From the NCBI GenBank assembly GCA_035559795.1, contig DATMAR010000012.1:310001-374000 (forward strand): 64,000 nt of DNA. The letters are read 5' to 3'. The notes beneath the pieces were generated by a model. The model was not told the origin of the DNA, made no database searches, and worked only from the letters and a program-made list of their open reading frames with translations. The DNA is from Fimbriimonadales bacterium (GTDB lineage: Bacteria; Armatimonadota; Fimbriimonadia; Fimbriimonadales; ATM1). A program made the translations under genes and the position numbers. The first letter of the stretch is position 1; the number at the start of each line of letters is the position of its first letter. Positions 26,175 through 35,657 of this stretch are shown one piece after another.

Positions 26175-27614
26175 ATGGCGTTTCGTATCAACACGAATCT
26201 CTGGGCACTCAGTGTGCTGCGGAACTTGAATAACACTTCCGATGAACTTGCCAAATCCATGGCAAGGCTTTCGTCGGGATTGCGTATTAATACGGCTGCT
26301 GATGACCCGGCTGGCTTGATGATTTCCGAAAATTTGAGAGCCCAAATCGCCGGATTAGAGCAAGCGCTTCGAAACAATCAAGACGCAATCAACTATGCGA
26401 AAACCGCCGAAGGCGCTTTGGACGAAGTAAGCAGACTTCTCAATGATGCGAGACGATTAGCACTCTCGAGCGCAAACACGGGCGTTCTCGACCAAAATGC
26501 GATTCAGGCGAACCAAAACCAAATCAACTCCATTATCGAATCCATTAATCGCATTGCACAACAAACGCAATTCGGAACGAAAAAAATCCTAGACGGCTCT
26601 GCTGGGGTCTTTTCCTACGTTACAGACACATCGAATTACGACGCCATCAACATCGGAGGAACTTTCGGTGGTTACACGGTCAACACGGATGGAGATGTTA
26701 CTGTTCAAGTAACGACTGCTGCTTCGAAAGCCAGCATTACGGGCTCTGTGGATTTTTCTGCATCAGGCCTCAACACAATCGTCGGCGCAGGAACATTCGT
26801 AATAAACGGGGTTACTTTCGTTACAGACGGAACAGAAACACTCGGAAGCCTTTTATCGCGTTTCAATAACTCTTCGAATGCAACGAAGGTCACGTTTTCC
26901 TTTAATGGCACAAACGTGGTTATGCAAAGTAATGAGTATGGTTCGAACGCAAAAATCAGCTTCACAGACACAGAGGGGATAATTCATAACACAGGCAATA
27001 CGACCGTGAACGGTACGGATGCCGTTGCGACCGTAACCGTGACGACGACGAACGGCGCTACCTCCGTCGTATTCACGGGGGGGCGAGGAGACGATAGCGG
27101 ATTACGTCTCACGGATACTTACGGAAACTCTATTACGCTGACAGAGCAAGGAAACACAGTCGGGGGGGCATCCGTAGCGGGACGAATCGAAGTCGGCTCC
27201 TCGATCTTCCAAATCGGTGCAAACGCCGGACAAACGGTTTCGTTATCTCTTCCGAATATCATGGCAAGTCAATTGGGAGATGGAGTCGTTAGTGGGTTGA
27301 ATCTTTCCCTAATTGACGTTACGACTCAGCAAGGTGCAGAGGATGCGATTAAGGTCATTGATGCCGCCATCGAAGAACTCACGAAACTCCGAGGAGAAAT
27401 CGGCAGTTTCCAGCGAAACGTGCTCGAAAGCAATGTACGTTCACTCGGTGTTGCGCACGAAAATATGGTTGCAACGGAAAGCGCAATACGAGATTTGGAC
27501 GTAGCGGCAGAGATTACGAATTACACGAAACTCCAAATCTTGCAGCAAGCGGGGCTTTCCATTTTAGCGCAAGCGAACGCACTGCCGAGCGCAGTCCTCT
27601 CGCTTCTTTCGTAA
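26175..27614 (+). CDS. fliC: Flagellin
   Basis: The filament subunit, 479 residues. The N-terminal D0/D1 part has FRINTNLWALSVLRNLNNTSDEL, SMARLSSGLRINTAADDPAGL and NAINY-type helices. The C-terminal D1/D0 part has LDVAAEITNYTKLQILQQ and ends LSILAQANALPSAVLSLLS. The Thr/Ser/Gly-rich centre (about residues 150-370) is the exposed variable region. GAGGAGGA at 26161-26168 gives a strong ribosome binding site, unusual for this window. Two G7 tracts (27077-27083 and 27162-27168) lie in the variable domain, in frame. No other flagellar genes are nearby. Confidence 0.95.
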   Translation: MAFRINTNLWALSVLRNLNNTSDELAKSMARLSSGLRINTAADDPAGLMISENLRAQIAGLEQALRNNQDAINYAKTAEGALDEVSRLLNDARRLALSSANTGVLDQNAIQANQNQINSIIESINRIAQQTQFGTKKILDGSAGVFSYVTDTSNYDAINIGGTFGGYTVNTDGDVTVQVTTAASKASITGSVDFSASGLNTIVGAGTFVINGVTFVTDGTETLGSLLSRFNNSSNATKVTFSFNGTNVVMQSNEYGSNAKISFTDTEGIIHNTGNTTVNGTDAVATVTVTTTNGATSVVFTGGRGDDSGLRLTDTYGNSITLTEQGNTVGGASVAGRIEVGSSIFQIGANAGQTVSLSLPNIMASQLGDGVVSGLNLSLIDVTTQQGAEDAIKVIDAAIEELTKLRGEIGSFQRNVLESNVRSLGVAHENMVATESAIRDLDVAAEITNYTKLQILQQAGLSILAQANALPSAVLSLLS

Positions 27615-27717
27615 GAAGGCTCATATCCAGTGCTGACTAAGTATCAGTCGGGGGCTAAAAAATGCTTTATATACACTTCTTTTTGGCTCAAGTTTCTCTA
27701 ATGGTTTATATTCTTTT

Positions 27718-29256
27718 TCAGGCTTTCTTATCTGTCAGGTTTCTTATAAAATCTTGACCATCTTGTGGGCTATATGGTCCACCGCTAAGAAACCGGGTAA
27801 ATGTTCTTTGCGATTTACCAGTATTACTCCCAGAATGGCGTTGCGGTCCTGTGCGTTTTTGACAAAAAGTTACATATAGATACTTCCTTGCACGAGTGAG
27901 CGACACATACAATAGACGCCTCTCATCGTCAACCTCCTCGCCAGTCGCTCGTCCTGGGATATACTCGTCCTCTGCAGCAGCTAAAATTACAGCATCAGCT
28001 GAGGGTCCCTTAGCTTGATGCATTGTCATAATAGCAACTTTACCTCTTTCTTTTTCCTGTTCTACATCTCCAAGAGATACATTTAATGCGCGTAAGAGCT
28101 CTTCCAGAGACTCAGCTTCACCAAACTCCCTAGCTCTTGAAAAGAGATTGAGTGCTTCTTGCCTTATCTGTTCATCCTGGATAACTTTAGTGGCAAGATT
28201 ATTAATCCAGCTATCTAATTTTTCCTCTTCTGGGGTACCAATTTCCGCGAGGAAGCTTTCAATTTCTTTTACCCTGTTAGAAACTCTATCCCCATTTCGG
28301 GGTAATAAGTTCGGTTCTTCTTTAACCTTTTGAAGTGTCTCTGAGAATTTCATTCCATGTCTTCTTGCCAAGTCATAAAGTTTAGAAAATGTTTTCTTGC
28401 CGATTCCTCTATTACCTAATGAGAGGATCGTTCTCCAAGCAAGATGATCACTACGCTGAATATTTAATCGCATCAAACAAAGCATCTCACGAGCTTGTTC
28501 ATGGTTAAGCGGTTCTAGAGGATTTGATACAATTCCTATAGGAATGTCCTTTTTTGTAAGTGCTTCTCGTATTGGATTAGAGAACTGATTATTTCTATCA
28601 GTTCGCAAAAGAATTAGGATCTCTTCTGGCTGTACATTTTTTGAATTAATAAGCCAATGACATAATTCGGCAATACCTTCAGCTTCTATATTTTGATTTG
28701 GGAATCTCAATACATGAACCTCACCTTGATCAGTTTTGTCTTTAGGTTCAATAGGCTTATCAATACGGCGAGAGTCTTGTCTAGCAACAAAAAGACCATA
28801 GTCGAGTACATCCTTACAACATCGCTGACAAATCTTCAATTGTAAATCTTCTGAAGGTTTGTAATCATGGGTGAATCTTCTTATTCCATCTGGATTTGCA
28901 AATCTAAATCCGTAAATACTTTGGTCATCATCGCCAGCGGAATAAATCTCACTATTTAACTCAGCTAATGACTTGATAACTGATAAGTCGCAAGCATTAA
29001 GGTCTTGATATTCATCTACAAGCACATATTTGGGTGGTCCTTCTAAATCCAGATTTTCTTTCTGTTCTTCCAATGCCCGCTTTAGTTGGTAGACAAGCTC
29101 TGCTCTAAGGGTATATCCATAAACCTCTCTATGTTCCTTCCATGTTCCTAAAAATTTGGGGTTTGGAAATCTCAGTTCCCAACCCGGCGTGTCAGCCGTT
29201 AGCTTTTGCCAATCAGAGGAAAGTTCATTTAATAATTTTTGGGTTTTCCCGTACAT
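27718..29256 (-). CDS. UvrD/PcrA-type helicase, C-terminal fragment of a frameshifted gene
   Basis: This frame holds helicase motifs II to VI: LVDEYQDLNACD (DExQ), SAGDDDQSIYGFRFA, the TMHQAKGPSADAVI motif V and LLYVSLTRARKYLYV motif VI. It lacks the P-loop, which is in the other frame just upstream (29225-29653). The two frames overlap at 29225-29256, and removing one A from the CCCAAAAATT run there would fuse them into one helicase of about 640 residues. The region is more AT-rich than its surroundings, consistent with transfer. Such UvrD-like helicases act in repair or in defence systems such as Gabija, but no nuclease partner is present. The ATG at 29256 is only the first in this frame. 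Confidence 0.8.
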   Translation of the reverse strand: MYGKTQKLLNELSSDWQKLTADTPGWELRFPNPKFLGTWKEHREVYGYTLRAELVYQLKRALEEQKENLDLEGPPKYVLVDEYQDLNACDLSVIKSLAELNSEIYSAGDDDQSIYGFRFANPDGIRRFTHDYKPSEDLQLKICQRCCKDVLDYGLFVARQDSRRIDKPIEPKDKTDQGEVHVLRFPNQNIEAEGIAELCHWLINSKNVQPEEILILLRTDRNNQFSNPIREALTKKDIPIGIVSNPLEPLNHEQAREMLCLMRLNIQRSDHLAWRTILSLGNRGIGKKTFSKLYDLARRHGMKFSETLQKVKEEPNLLPRNGDRVSNRVKEIESFLAEIGTPEEEKLDSWINNLATKVIQDEQIRQEALNLFSRAREFGEAESLEELLRALNVSLGDVEQEKERGKVAIMTMHQAKGPSADAVILAAAEDEYIPGRATGEEVDDERRLLYVSLTRARKYLYVTFCQKRTGPQRHSGSNTGKSQRTFTRFLSGGPYSPQDGQDFIRNLTDKKA

Positions 29257-29653
29257 TCACACCAATCAAATCGCTTATTTCTTCGATAATGATTTGTCGC
29301 TCCTCATAGTCATCTGCAATTCTGAGAGGTTGTGGAAGATTGGTTAAAGAAGCATTACGTAAAACCTGTCTCAATGCAAAAGAGTGAAGAGTAGAAACCT
29401 TCGGGAGCTCAATTCCTGTATCTCCAAGGGTATTCTTAAGAATGTTTCTTAGCTCTGAGGCAGCAGCACGGGTAAAGGTAAGGACAAGAATTTCATTTGG
29501 TGGAATACCTTGCGTCGTAATTAGCCATAAAATTCTTCTGATCAAAGTCAAGGTTTTACCAGTTCCTGGGCCGGCAAGCAGTCTTGCATGGCTCCCTTTA
29601 TGACTGGCAGCTTCTTTCTGTTCTGAATTCAGATTCTCATCCCATTGAATCAT
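29225..29653 (-). CDS. UvrD/PcrA-type helicase, N-terminal fragment of a frameshifted gene
   Basis: The N-terminal 142 residues of the same helicase: LNSEQKEAASHKGSHARLLAGPGTGKT contains the Q-motif region and Walker A (pattern given), followed by VLTFTRAAASELRNIL (motif Ia) and STLHSFALRQVL (motif Ib). It ends prematurely after NPKIIK where the frame shifts. If the shift is a real mutation the gene is a pseudogene; if it is a sequencing or assembly error the helicase is intact. The upstream 220 bases up to the next gene show no other coding frame. Confidence 0.8.
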   Translation of the reverse strand: MIQWDENLNSEQKEAASHKGSHARLLAGPGTGKTLTLIRRILWLITTQGIPPNEILVLTFTRAAASELRNILKNTLGDTGIELPKVSTLHSFALRQVLRNASLTNLPQPLRIADDYEERQIIIEEISDLIGVNVRENPKIIK

Positions 29654-29879
29654 TTTTTATCAATACCTCATTATTCATTTATCAATTACTTTTTTTCTAT
29701 AAACCGCCATTGACTAGCGATTTTTAGGGAATGGATAAGACCCGAGCAGGCAAGTTTACCCTGCGAGATACCCTGCTTCATCCCAAAAGGTAAATATACA
29801 GTATGTTCATCCATTTGTAACTATTCAGCCACCTGTTTAATCGTCATTATTTCTTTTATGACTTTTCATAGAATCGCGT
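29654..29879. other. Gap without a recognised feature
   Basis: AT-rich gap between the helicase and the ADP-ribosylglycohydrolase genes. I see no open frame of note, no tRNA and no terminator with a clear T-run. Confidence 0.5.
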
Positions 29880-31202
29880 TTACGCTTCAATCAAACGCAT
29901 AGTCCTCAAAGCGAGTTCTCGAATCGGAACGCGCATGAAACCGTGCACACCCGTCTCTAAAGTCTCCTGAAGCGGAGAAACCCATTCATTGGGTAATGCC
30001 GATGTGCCTTTCATCGCTCCGATAATCGAACCAACCGTCGCTCCGTTGCAATCCGTATCGAAGCATGCTTGAACGGCGAGACAAATCGAACGTGCGAAAT
30101 CGCCATCTCCCCACAACAACGCCGTCGCAACGATTTCTGCATTCGAAATCACATGACACCAATCATGCGCTCGCATCTCATCCCAATCCCGATGAAGCGC
30201 ACCAATCGCATCATCTACTGAAGAAAACGACTCTCGCCTCGCTATTTGTTCTCGAATGCGTTCTGTAAGTCGGGATTTTTGCGGAATCTCTTTTAATCCT
30301 GCTTCGATAATCTCTCGAATGTTCTGAGTGCAAAACGCCACCGATAACATTGCCGCAACCCACATTGCCCCATAAATTCCGTTTTTGACATGAGAAATGC
30401 AAGCGTCGCGCCATGCCATAGATGCGGCGGCTTCCGGGTTGGCGGGATTGACATATCCCCACATATCCGCACGAATTTGCGCCCCAATCCATTCTCTATA
30501 AGGATTGCAATAACTCGCCGTCTCGGGAGGGTGCAGTCCATTGACAATGTTCTTATACGCAACACGCTCCGCAGTGCATGTGTGTAATATCGGTAAATGG
30601 GATAACCAATAATCGCCTACATCGGAAGGAGTAAATGCCCTCCCGTGTTTTTCCAAAATCCCCAATGCAATGACTGTGTAATTCAAATCGTCATCTTCAG
30701 GAACGTGGGAGATATCTTCGATAAAAAAGCCCGGGGAAATTTCATATCTTTTAAGAATCTCATTCGCAGCAGAGCGAGAAAAATAACCCGATAAAGGAAA
30801 GCGATTCGTTTCGCGTAAATATCCCCACATTCTTTCTCGTTTCCATCCCTCGACAGGTTTTCCCAATAAGTTCCCGGCACAGCGACCGAGCCATGCCCCA
30901 TAAATTTTGTCGTACAAATCACCGGAAATCGAAAAATTACTTTTCGATGGTGAAGGACGTTCCTCCCGGATTGCATTTAGTTCGGATGGTTCGATATACG
31001 GAAAATTTTCTTTTAAAGGAAGGCGTTGCACTTCTTCGAGCAGAGTTCTCGCTTCTGCTTGATTTCGAGGGTTTTCCAAATCTGTCTTCGATAATTGTTC
31101 GAACATCGGCAAAAGCGAGGAAATATCTTTCCCTTCTTGTTCTGCTTGCAATTTTTCTATTTCTAAATCTTGCTGGGTAATTGAAAGCCAAAGGTGCTTC
31201 AC
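29880..31202 (-). CDS. ADP-ribosylglycohydrolase family protein
   Basis: A 440-residue protein. Residues 1-95 are a helical N-terminal extension; the rest is the ARH/DraG all-alpha fold. It begins DKIYGAWLGRCAGNLLGKPVEG, has the metal-site motif EDDDLNYT at about residue 169 and the second metal motif CFDTDCNGATVGSIIGA near the C-terminus. The family removes ADP-ribose from arginine or other sites and also includes ADP-ribosyl-compound hydrolases of unknown substrate. Its ATG overlaps the end of the DUF4380 gene by four bases, so the two are translationally coupled. Confidence 0.9.
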   Translation of the reverse strand: MKHLWLSITQQDLEIEKLQAEQEGKDISSLLPMFEQLSKTDLENPRNQAEARTLLEEVQRLPLKENFPYIEPSELNAIREERPSPSKSNFSISGDLYDKIYGAWLGRCAGNLLGKPVEGWKRERMWGYLRETNRFPLSGYFSRSAANEILKRYEISPGFFIEDISHVPEDDDLNYTVIALGILEKHGRAFTPSDVGDYWLSHLPILHTCTAERVAYKNIVNGLHPPETASYCNPYREWIGAQIRADMWGYVNPANPEAAASMAWRDACISHVKNGIYGAMWVAAMLSVAFCTQNIREIIEAGLKEIPQKSRLTERIREQIARRESFSSVDDAIGALHRDWDEMRAHDWCHVISNAEIVATALLWGDGDFARSICLAVQACFDTDCNGATVGSIIGAMKGTSALPNEWVSPLQETLETGVHGFMRVPIRELALRTMRLIEA

Positions 31203-32098
31203 GAAAACAACTCCCGAAGTGGCTTTTGAAGAGCGGCAACGGCTTCATCGTCATCTTCCGGTAAGGAAAAGTTTTCCCATAAACCCCAAACTTCTTCGTG
31301 AGAAACATAAGAGTCTCGTTCGATAACCGAAAGAGGTCCTAAACTTTCGAGTTCGAGCATGTCATGACGCGTGAACGTTTCGAAATTGCATCCGAAATCT
31401 GGGTATCTCGCATTAGGGATATAGGGAAACCGCTTGAGGAAAAGCACATTTTCGTTGACATATCCACCCCAACCTGCAGTAACTAACGCCCCCACCTTTT
31501 GAGGAGCCTCGATGGGTGCCTGTTTCAAACGAACGAGTTTTCTGCCCCACCGCCATCGCGAATCGGACATATCTGTGTATCCCCACAAAACGAGAGGGCG
31601 CACCGGAAGTAATCTTTCTTGATGAGATTGGTATGGTTCCTGCGGAAAAAATCCGACCCCCCCAGGTGCCATAACGGAAAGAGCCCAAGGTGCGACCTCA
31701 TCTCGATAATTCATGCGCTGAACAATTCGATGCTCGACGTATACTTTCTTATTCTTAAGGGCGATGCGCAGTTCGCGCTGAAAGCCTGTCTGCTCTTGAA
31801 GCGAAGCAGTTAGAATCGCACAATCCCCTTCCTGCGTCAATGTGACGGATTCGTTATCGGGCAAATCCGTTTTTCCAGGGATTTCAGGTGCAATCCAAAG
31901 CCTGTGACCTCCATAACTGCGATACTCGCTCCCCCCCACCTTGCCCATTTGATGAGAAAATTCTGCAAATTCATTCTTGCCATTCACGAAACCGAACCGG
32001 ATAACACGAGGACCGACCTCCAAAGTCGCAATAATTTCGATTCGTCCGTCTGTAAGACGCAAACACCGATTCCATCCTCCGTAAGGAACGATTTCCAT
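31199..32098 (-). CDS. DUF4380-like protein (aldose-epimerase-type fold)
   Basis: A 299-residue protein with DUF4380 hallmarks: LEVGPRVIRFGFVNGKNEFAE near the start and YRSYGGHRLWIAPE, then strand-rich sequence with VEHRIVQRMNY and APWALSVMAPGG. The fold is probably the beta-sandwich of galactose mutarotase-like proteins, suggesting carbohydrate binding, but no activity is known. It is first in a two-gene unit with the ADP-ribosylglycohydrolase gene (ATGA-type overlap). A TACACT box lies 7 bases before the ATG with no Shine-Dalgarno sequence. Confidence 0.8.
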   Translation of the reverse strand: MEIVPYGGWNRCLRLTDGRIEIIATLEVGPRVIRFGFVNGKNEFAEFSHQMGKVGGSEYRSYGGHRLWIAPEIPGKTDLPDNESVTLTQEGDCAILTASLQEQTGFQRELRIALKNKKVYVEHRIVQRMNYRDEVAPWALSVMAPGGVGFFPQEPYQSHQERLLPVRPLVLWGYTDMSDSRWRWGRKLVRLKQAPIEAPQKVGALVTAGWGGYVNENVLFLKRFPYIPNARYPDFGCNFETFTRHDMLELESLGPLSVIERDSYVSHEEVWGLWENFSLPEDDDEAVAALQKPLRELFS

Positions 32099-32105
32099 GT
32101 AAAAA

Positions 32106-32111
32106 AGTGTA
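32106..32111 (-). promoter_or_regulatory. -10-like box of the DUF4380 gene
   Basis: TACACT on the minus strand, seven bases before the ATG at 32098. It fits the leaderless pattern seen elsewhere in the window. Confidence 0.4.
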
Positions 32112-32122
32112 GCAGGTATTTC

Positions 32123-35100
32123 CTAAAATCGAACTTGGTAATCCAGTCGAAGAATCAGATTCGTCCAAAGTTGACCGTCGGGAAGCGAATGCTCCCATCG
32201 TGCACTGCCGATGAGGAAACTTAGCGTCTGATTCGGACCCGGCTTTTGGTCGAATCCGATTTCCCAGATGTGTCGTGTTCGTTTCATCCCCGGTTGCAGA
32301 TTGCGTTCCAACCCATAGGTCAGCCTCAACGGACGCCCTGTATTGTTGAATAAAGATGCTTGGATTGAAACTCGTCGTGCTTCGGTATTTTGGTCCAGTC
32401 GTGCAAGTTGTTCGTATTGGAATTTTCCGCTCGCGAATGTATTCGGCGTATATTCGAACCCCCAATTGCGCGATTGAATCGGTTGAAGGTTGCTTCCGAA
32501 TAACGCTCCATTTTGGGTAGCCTCCGGAAAACTATCCGTAGAACCTACGATTTTCAATTTATCGTTCAACTGATAACTTACATCGTAATCGCGCAACAAG
32601 AAATTGCCCATTCCAGGGATGTTTCTCGTTTTATAGGAAAGGTTGATTTGCAATGGTTTTTTACCGGTGGGGTCCATTTTCACAAACACACCACGTTCGG
32701 TTGCTCGTTGTCCGGTCGGAAGGATAAATTGCGTGTAATTCGAACCGACGAGCGAGCCGAATACAGTGGTGTTGATCGAAGCGAGTTCGTTTTCCCGTTT
32801 CCATATGCCAGCATCCGTCTCGCTGTCATAACCGAATTTCACGTTGATGGCTTTGAATATCCCGAAATCGAAAGGTTTTTTCGTGCTGAAGGAAAAGTTA
32901 CCTAAGGCTTGTGTTTTCACCCCGTCGGTTTTTCTTTCGTCGTAGTATCCTCCATATTCATAATCGCTATTGCCCCCACCGGAGAGTTCCCATTTATAAT
33001 TTTGCTTTCCTCCACCCAAAGAGTTCAATTCTCGATTCCAGTTGTATCCGATTTTGAATCCGTTTCCCATGTCGTAACTAAAACCGAAAGTTCTATTTCT
33101 CTGGTCGGCTTTGTTACCGTCTCTCCAGACAAAATATTCCGTTGCATTTACGGATAACCGTTTGCTGATAGCATAATTCAAACGGTAGGCTTGCGCATCT
33201 TCGTATCCACCATCTGCAAACTGCGTTCGTAATTGCTCCGTAGAAAAATCCATACCTTTCAGGAGTTTCGTTTCGTATTTCGCGTAATCTGTTACCCTAC
33301 TCGGCTTATCGGCTTGCGCCCCCCCTAAATACTCCTGTTCTTTTCTCACCGTGAGTTTGCCCCACTTTCCGAAATCCCGCAACCCTTCCATTGCAAAAAG
33401 GTTGTTTTCGAAAAGCAAGTCCGAATTCGCACCGAATTTTTGACCGTAAAGCGAGACAGAAATGCTCGATTTCGAATCCGGTGTATAGATAATCCTCGCG
33501 TCCCGTTTGTACCTTCGAAGATCTTCGTTTCCATTCGTGGAGTCATAGAAGCTCCCTTCGATATTGAAGTTTTTCAATGCATTGAATTTCAATGCTAAAT
33601 CCCATTGACGATAGCCGATGAGCTGCTTGAACAACCAGTTCTCCGAATCGTTGATATCACCCGCTCGTGCAAACTCGTCGTCCACATTTCGAAAACCTCC
33701 TTTGACTTCATAGCCCTGTCCTTTCAACATTGCAGTCCATCGGTCAGCACTACCTTCGTCGCTTCCCACGCGGAGGCCAGCAAGCGAGAACTGTGTTTTT
33801 GCGTTCACCTTCCAATCCAATAAAATATCTTCCCTCTCGAATCCAAACTGATTTCCGATAATCTTGCGCTCCGTTTCTAACAAGTCGTAATAGCGCAAGA
33901 AGTTCTTATCGAAATTCGTTCGCTTGTATTGAAGGTTGAGATTTTTAGCAGCGAAGAAGAAATTCCCTCCCGTTACTTTTCCTTTCCCGTCCGAAATATC
34001 GAACCAATCCAAACGTACATTGGAATTCGCAAATGGTTGTCCTTGAAAGCGCAGGAAATTACGCTCCATACCGGTTTCTTTTACAATCCAGTTTCTCTCG
34101 TTAGGATTAAGAGCCGCGGCGGGGTCGTAAACTTGCAAGGTTTGAAGAATCATCGAATCGAGTTCGTTAGCCGATAAATCCCCTAAACGAACGAAAGCAG
34201 AATCAGTCTTTCGATTCCAAAACTCCAAGCCGAACTTGCCGAAATCGAGTTTTCCGCTTCTACTTTCGAATCCGTATTTTCCGTCACCGAACGCCTTTTG
34301 CGACAAAGATAGCCAGTTTCCTTTATCTTTTTTCGGAAGTATCAAGGAAAATTCTTCTCTTTGCAAACCTCGTTCTTTCGCCCATTGACCCCTTTCTGCC
34401 TCCGCTAAATCATTGAAGCGGTTGAACGCATTATCTATTTTTTGAGTGAAATAACTTCCTTTCAGCCACGATGTCTCTAACGAGAAGTTTTTGCGCTCGA
34501 TGCCTCCCAAGGCATCTCCGATTCGATTTTCATCGAAGGCGAACGAATTGCCCTTGAACTGCAACTTGGCGCCAAGGCTCTCTCTTTCTATCCCTTTTTC
34601 TTTTTGAAGTTGCGCTCTATCGCTTTCTGCCAAATCTTGAAATCTATTGAAACCGTAATCAATTTTTCTTTTATCGAAATAGGCTTCGAAATTAGAGGAT
34701 TTCACTTTGTAATTTTGAAACGTGATTTTAGAAGAACCGTCTTCTATGGTTCGAAAACTATTCGTAAAGTTCCATCCTTTCGGATTCACTCCGTTCAAAC
34801 TCAAGCCATAGCGCACCAAGCCTTTTTCTTTTTCGAGTTGTTGAATCTTATTGCTGTCCATTCCCGTTTGATTCAGCATTCCGAAACCTGTGAACTTTTG
34901 TCCGACTCGCTGAATATCTGCATCGAGAGTTACGCCTTTCGAAACATCGGCATGAAATTCCTGTAAAAGGAGTGAATCCGTTCCCTCGACTCCGCTCTTC
35001 GGAGCATTTTGGTCGGGAGATGACGCATCGGCTTTCACGTCAGGTTGCCATTGACTGGAAACCATAAAAAGACCACCGAGTTTTCCTAAACCAAAACTGA

Positions 35101-35605
35101 AGTTGTTTTGCAAACCAGCGGTTTGAAATTGCATCAATGTCCCGTCGCTGAATCTTTGCGCTCCGGAAAAACTCAGAAGCATTCGCAAAGAGCCGTCTTT
35201 GGTGAAATTCAACGCGGTCAAAGGCATTCCAGAAAACGAAGAACTCGTTTGCAACTTCGCATCATGACGATAGGTAACTCTCACCGTTTCATAGGATTTG
35301 GCTTGATAAAAAAGATACAAAACACCTGCCGCGTAATCAATGACGTAATCCGTGCCTTCGCTTAAAACCGTAGCGCCGACTTCTACACGGACACTTCGAG
35401 GAACGATTCCGCCATAACGTAAGGGTAGACCCAGACTCCCCTTGTTCGCTTGGAGAACGTCAACTGCAAGTGTCCCCATGAGCGGAACCTGAGAGGAATC
35501 GATCCCAGCCGAAAGGTTATTCGAAAACTCTTGCGCAAATGCAACGGAGGAGAGTAGGAGCATTGCTCCTACCGCTATTGTCCTCCGTTTGCACTTGCTA
35601 TTCAT
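32123..35605 (-). CDS. Large secreted strand-rich protein with internal repeats, probable outer-membrane barrel
   Basis: An 1160-residue protein with a clear signal peptide (MNSKCKRRTIAVGAMLLLSS, cleavage near VAFAQ-EF). An N-terminal domain (about 30-125) with LPLRYGGIVPRSVRVEVG and GTDYVIDYAAGVLYLFY is followed by a very long beta-strand-rich region. At about residues 242, 318, 392, 470, 568 and 643 a motif recurs: F-x-R-x-x-DL-x-E-x-(D/E)R, then a helix ending KE-x-G-(I/L/M)-x-RE or a variant, with a period near 75 residues. The C-terminal half resembles strands of an outer-membrane barrel and ends in LRLDYQVRF with a terminal aromatic. I know no named family; SprA-like giant barrels are a loose analogy. 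An anti-sigma-like gene precedes it by 52 bases. GGAGG lies upstream of the ATG. Confidence 0.75.
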   Translation of the reverse strand: MNSKCKRRTIAVGAMLLLSSVAFAQEFSNNLSAGIDSSQVPLMGTLAVDVLQANKGSLGLPLRYGGIVPRSVRVEVGATVLSEGTDYVIDYAAGVLYLFYQAKSYETVRVTYRHDAKLQTSSSFSGMPLTALNFTKDGSLRMLLSFSGAQRFSDGTLMQFQTAGLQNNFSFGLGKLGGLFMVSSQWQPDVKADASSPDQNAPKSGVEGTDSLLLQEFHADVSKGVTLDADIQRVGQKFTGFGMLNQTGMDSNKIQQLEKEKGLVRYGLSLNGVNPKGWNFTNSFRTIEDGSSKITFQNYKVKSSNFEAYFDKRKIDYGFNRFQDLAESDRAQLQKEKGIERESLGAKLQFKGNSFAFDENRIGDALGGIERKNFSLETSWLKGSYFTQKIDNAFNRFNDLAEAERGQWAKERGLQREEFSLILPKKDKGNWLSLSQKAFGDGKYGFESRSGKLDFGKFGLEFWNRKTDSAFVRLGDLSANELDSMILQTLQVYDPAAALNPNERNWIVKETGMERNFLRFQGQPFANSNVRLDWFDISDGKGKVTGGNFFFAAKNLNLQYKRTNFDKNFLRYYDLLETERKIIGNQFGFEREDILLDWKVNAKTQFSLAGLRVGSDEGSADRWTAMLKGQGYEVKGGFRNVDDEFARAGDINDSENWLFKQLIGYRQWDLALKFNALKNFNIEGSFYDSTNGNEDLRRYKRDARIIYTPDSKSSISVSLYGQKFGANSDLLFENNLFAMEGLRDFGKWGKLTVRKEQEYLGGAQADKPSRVTDYAKYETKLLKGMDFSTEQLRTQFADGGYEDAQAYRLNYAISKRLSVNATEYFVWRDGNKADQRNRTFGFSYDMGNGFKIGYNWNRELNSLGGGKQNYKWELSGGGNSDYEYGGYYDERKTDGVKTQALGNFSFSTKKPFDFGIFKAINVKFGYDSETDAGIWKRENELASINTTVFGSLVGSNYTQFILPTGQRATERGVFVKMDPTGKKPLQINLSYKTRNIPGMGNFLLRDYDVSYQLNDKLKIVGSTDSFPEATQNGALFGSNLQPIQSRNWGFEYTPNTFASGKFQYEQLARLDQNTEARRVSIQASLFNNTGRPLRLTYGLERNLQPGMKRTRHIWEIGFDQKPGPNQTLSFLIGSARWEHSLPDGQLWTNLILRLDYQVRF

Positions 35606-35657
35606 AAGCGCGTTACCTCCGCTTTACGAGTAACGGACCCTAATGCTTATCATCGGT

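Noticed and set aside
27615-27717. Terminator after flagellin
   Set aside because: A weak 6-bp stem near 27640 exists but is followed by A-rich, not T-rich, sequence.
29225-29256. Programmed frameshift in the UvrD-type helicase
   Set aside because: The needed change is +1 and no standard +1 slippery site with a stop or stimulator is visible; an indel in the A5 run is the simplest cause.
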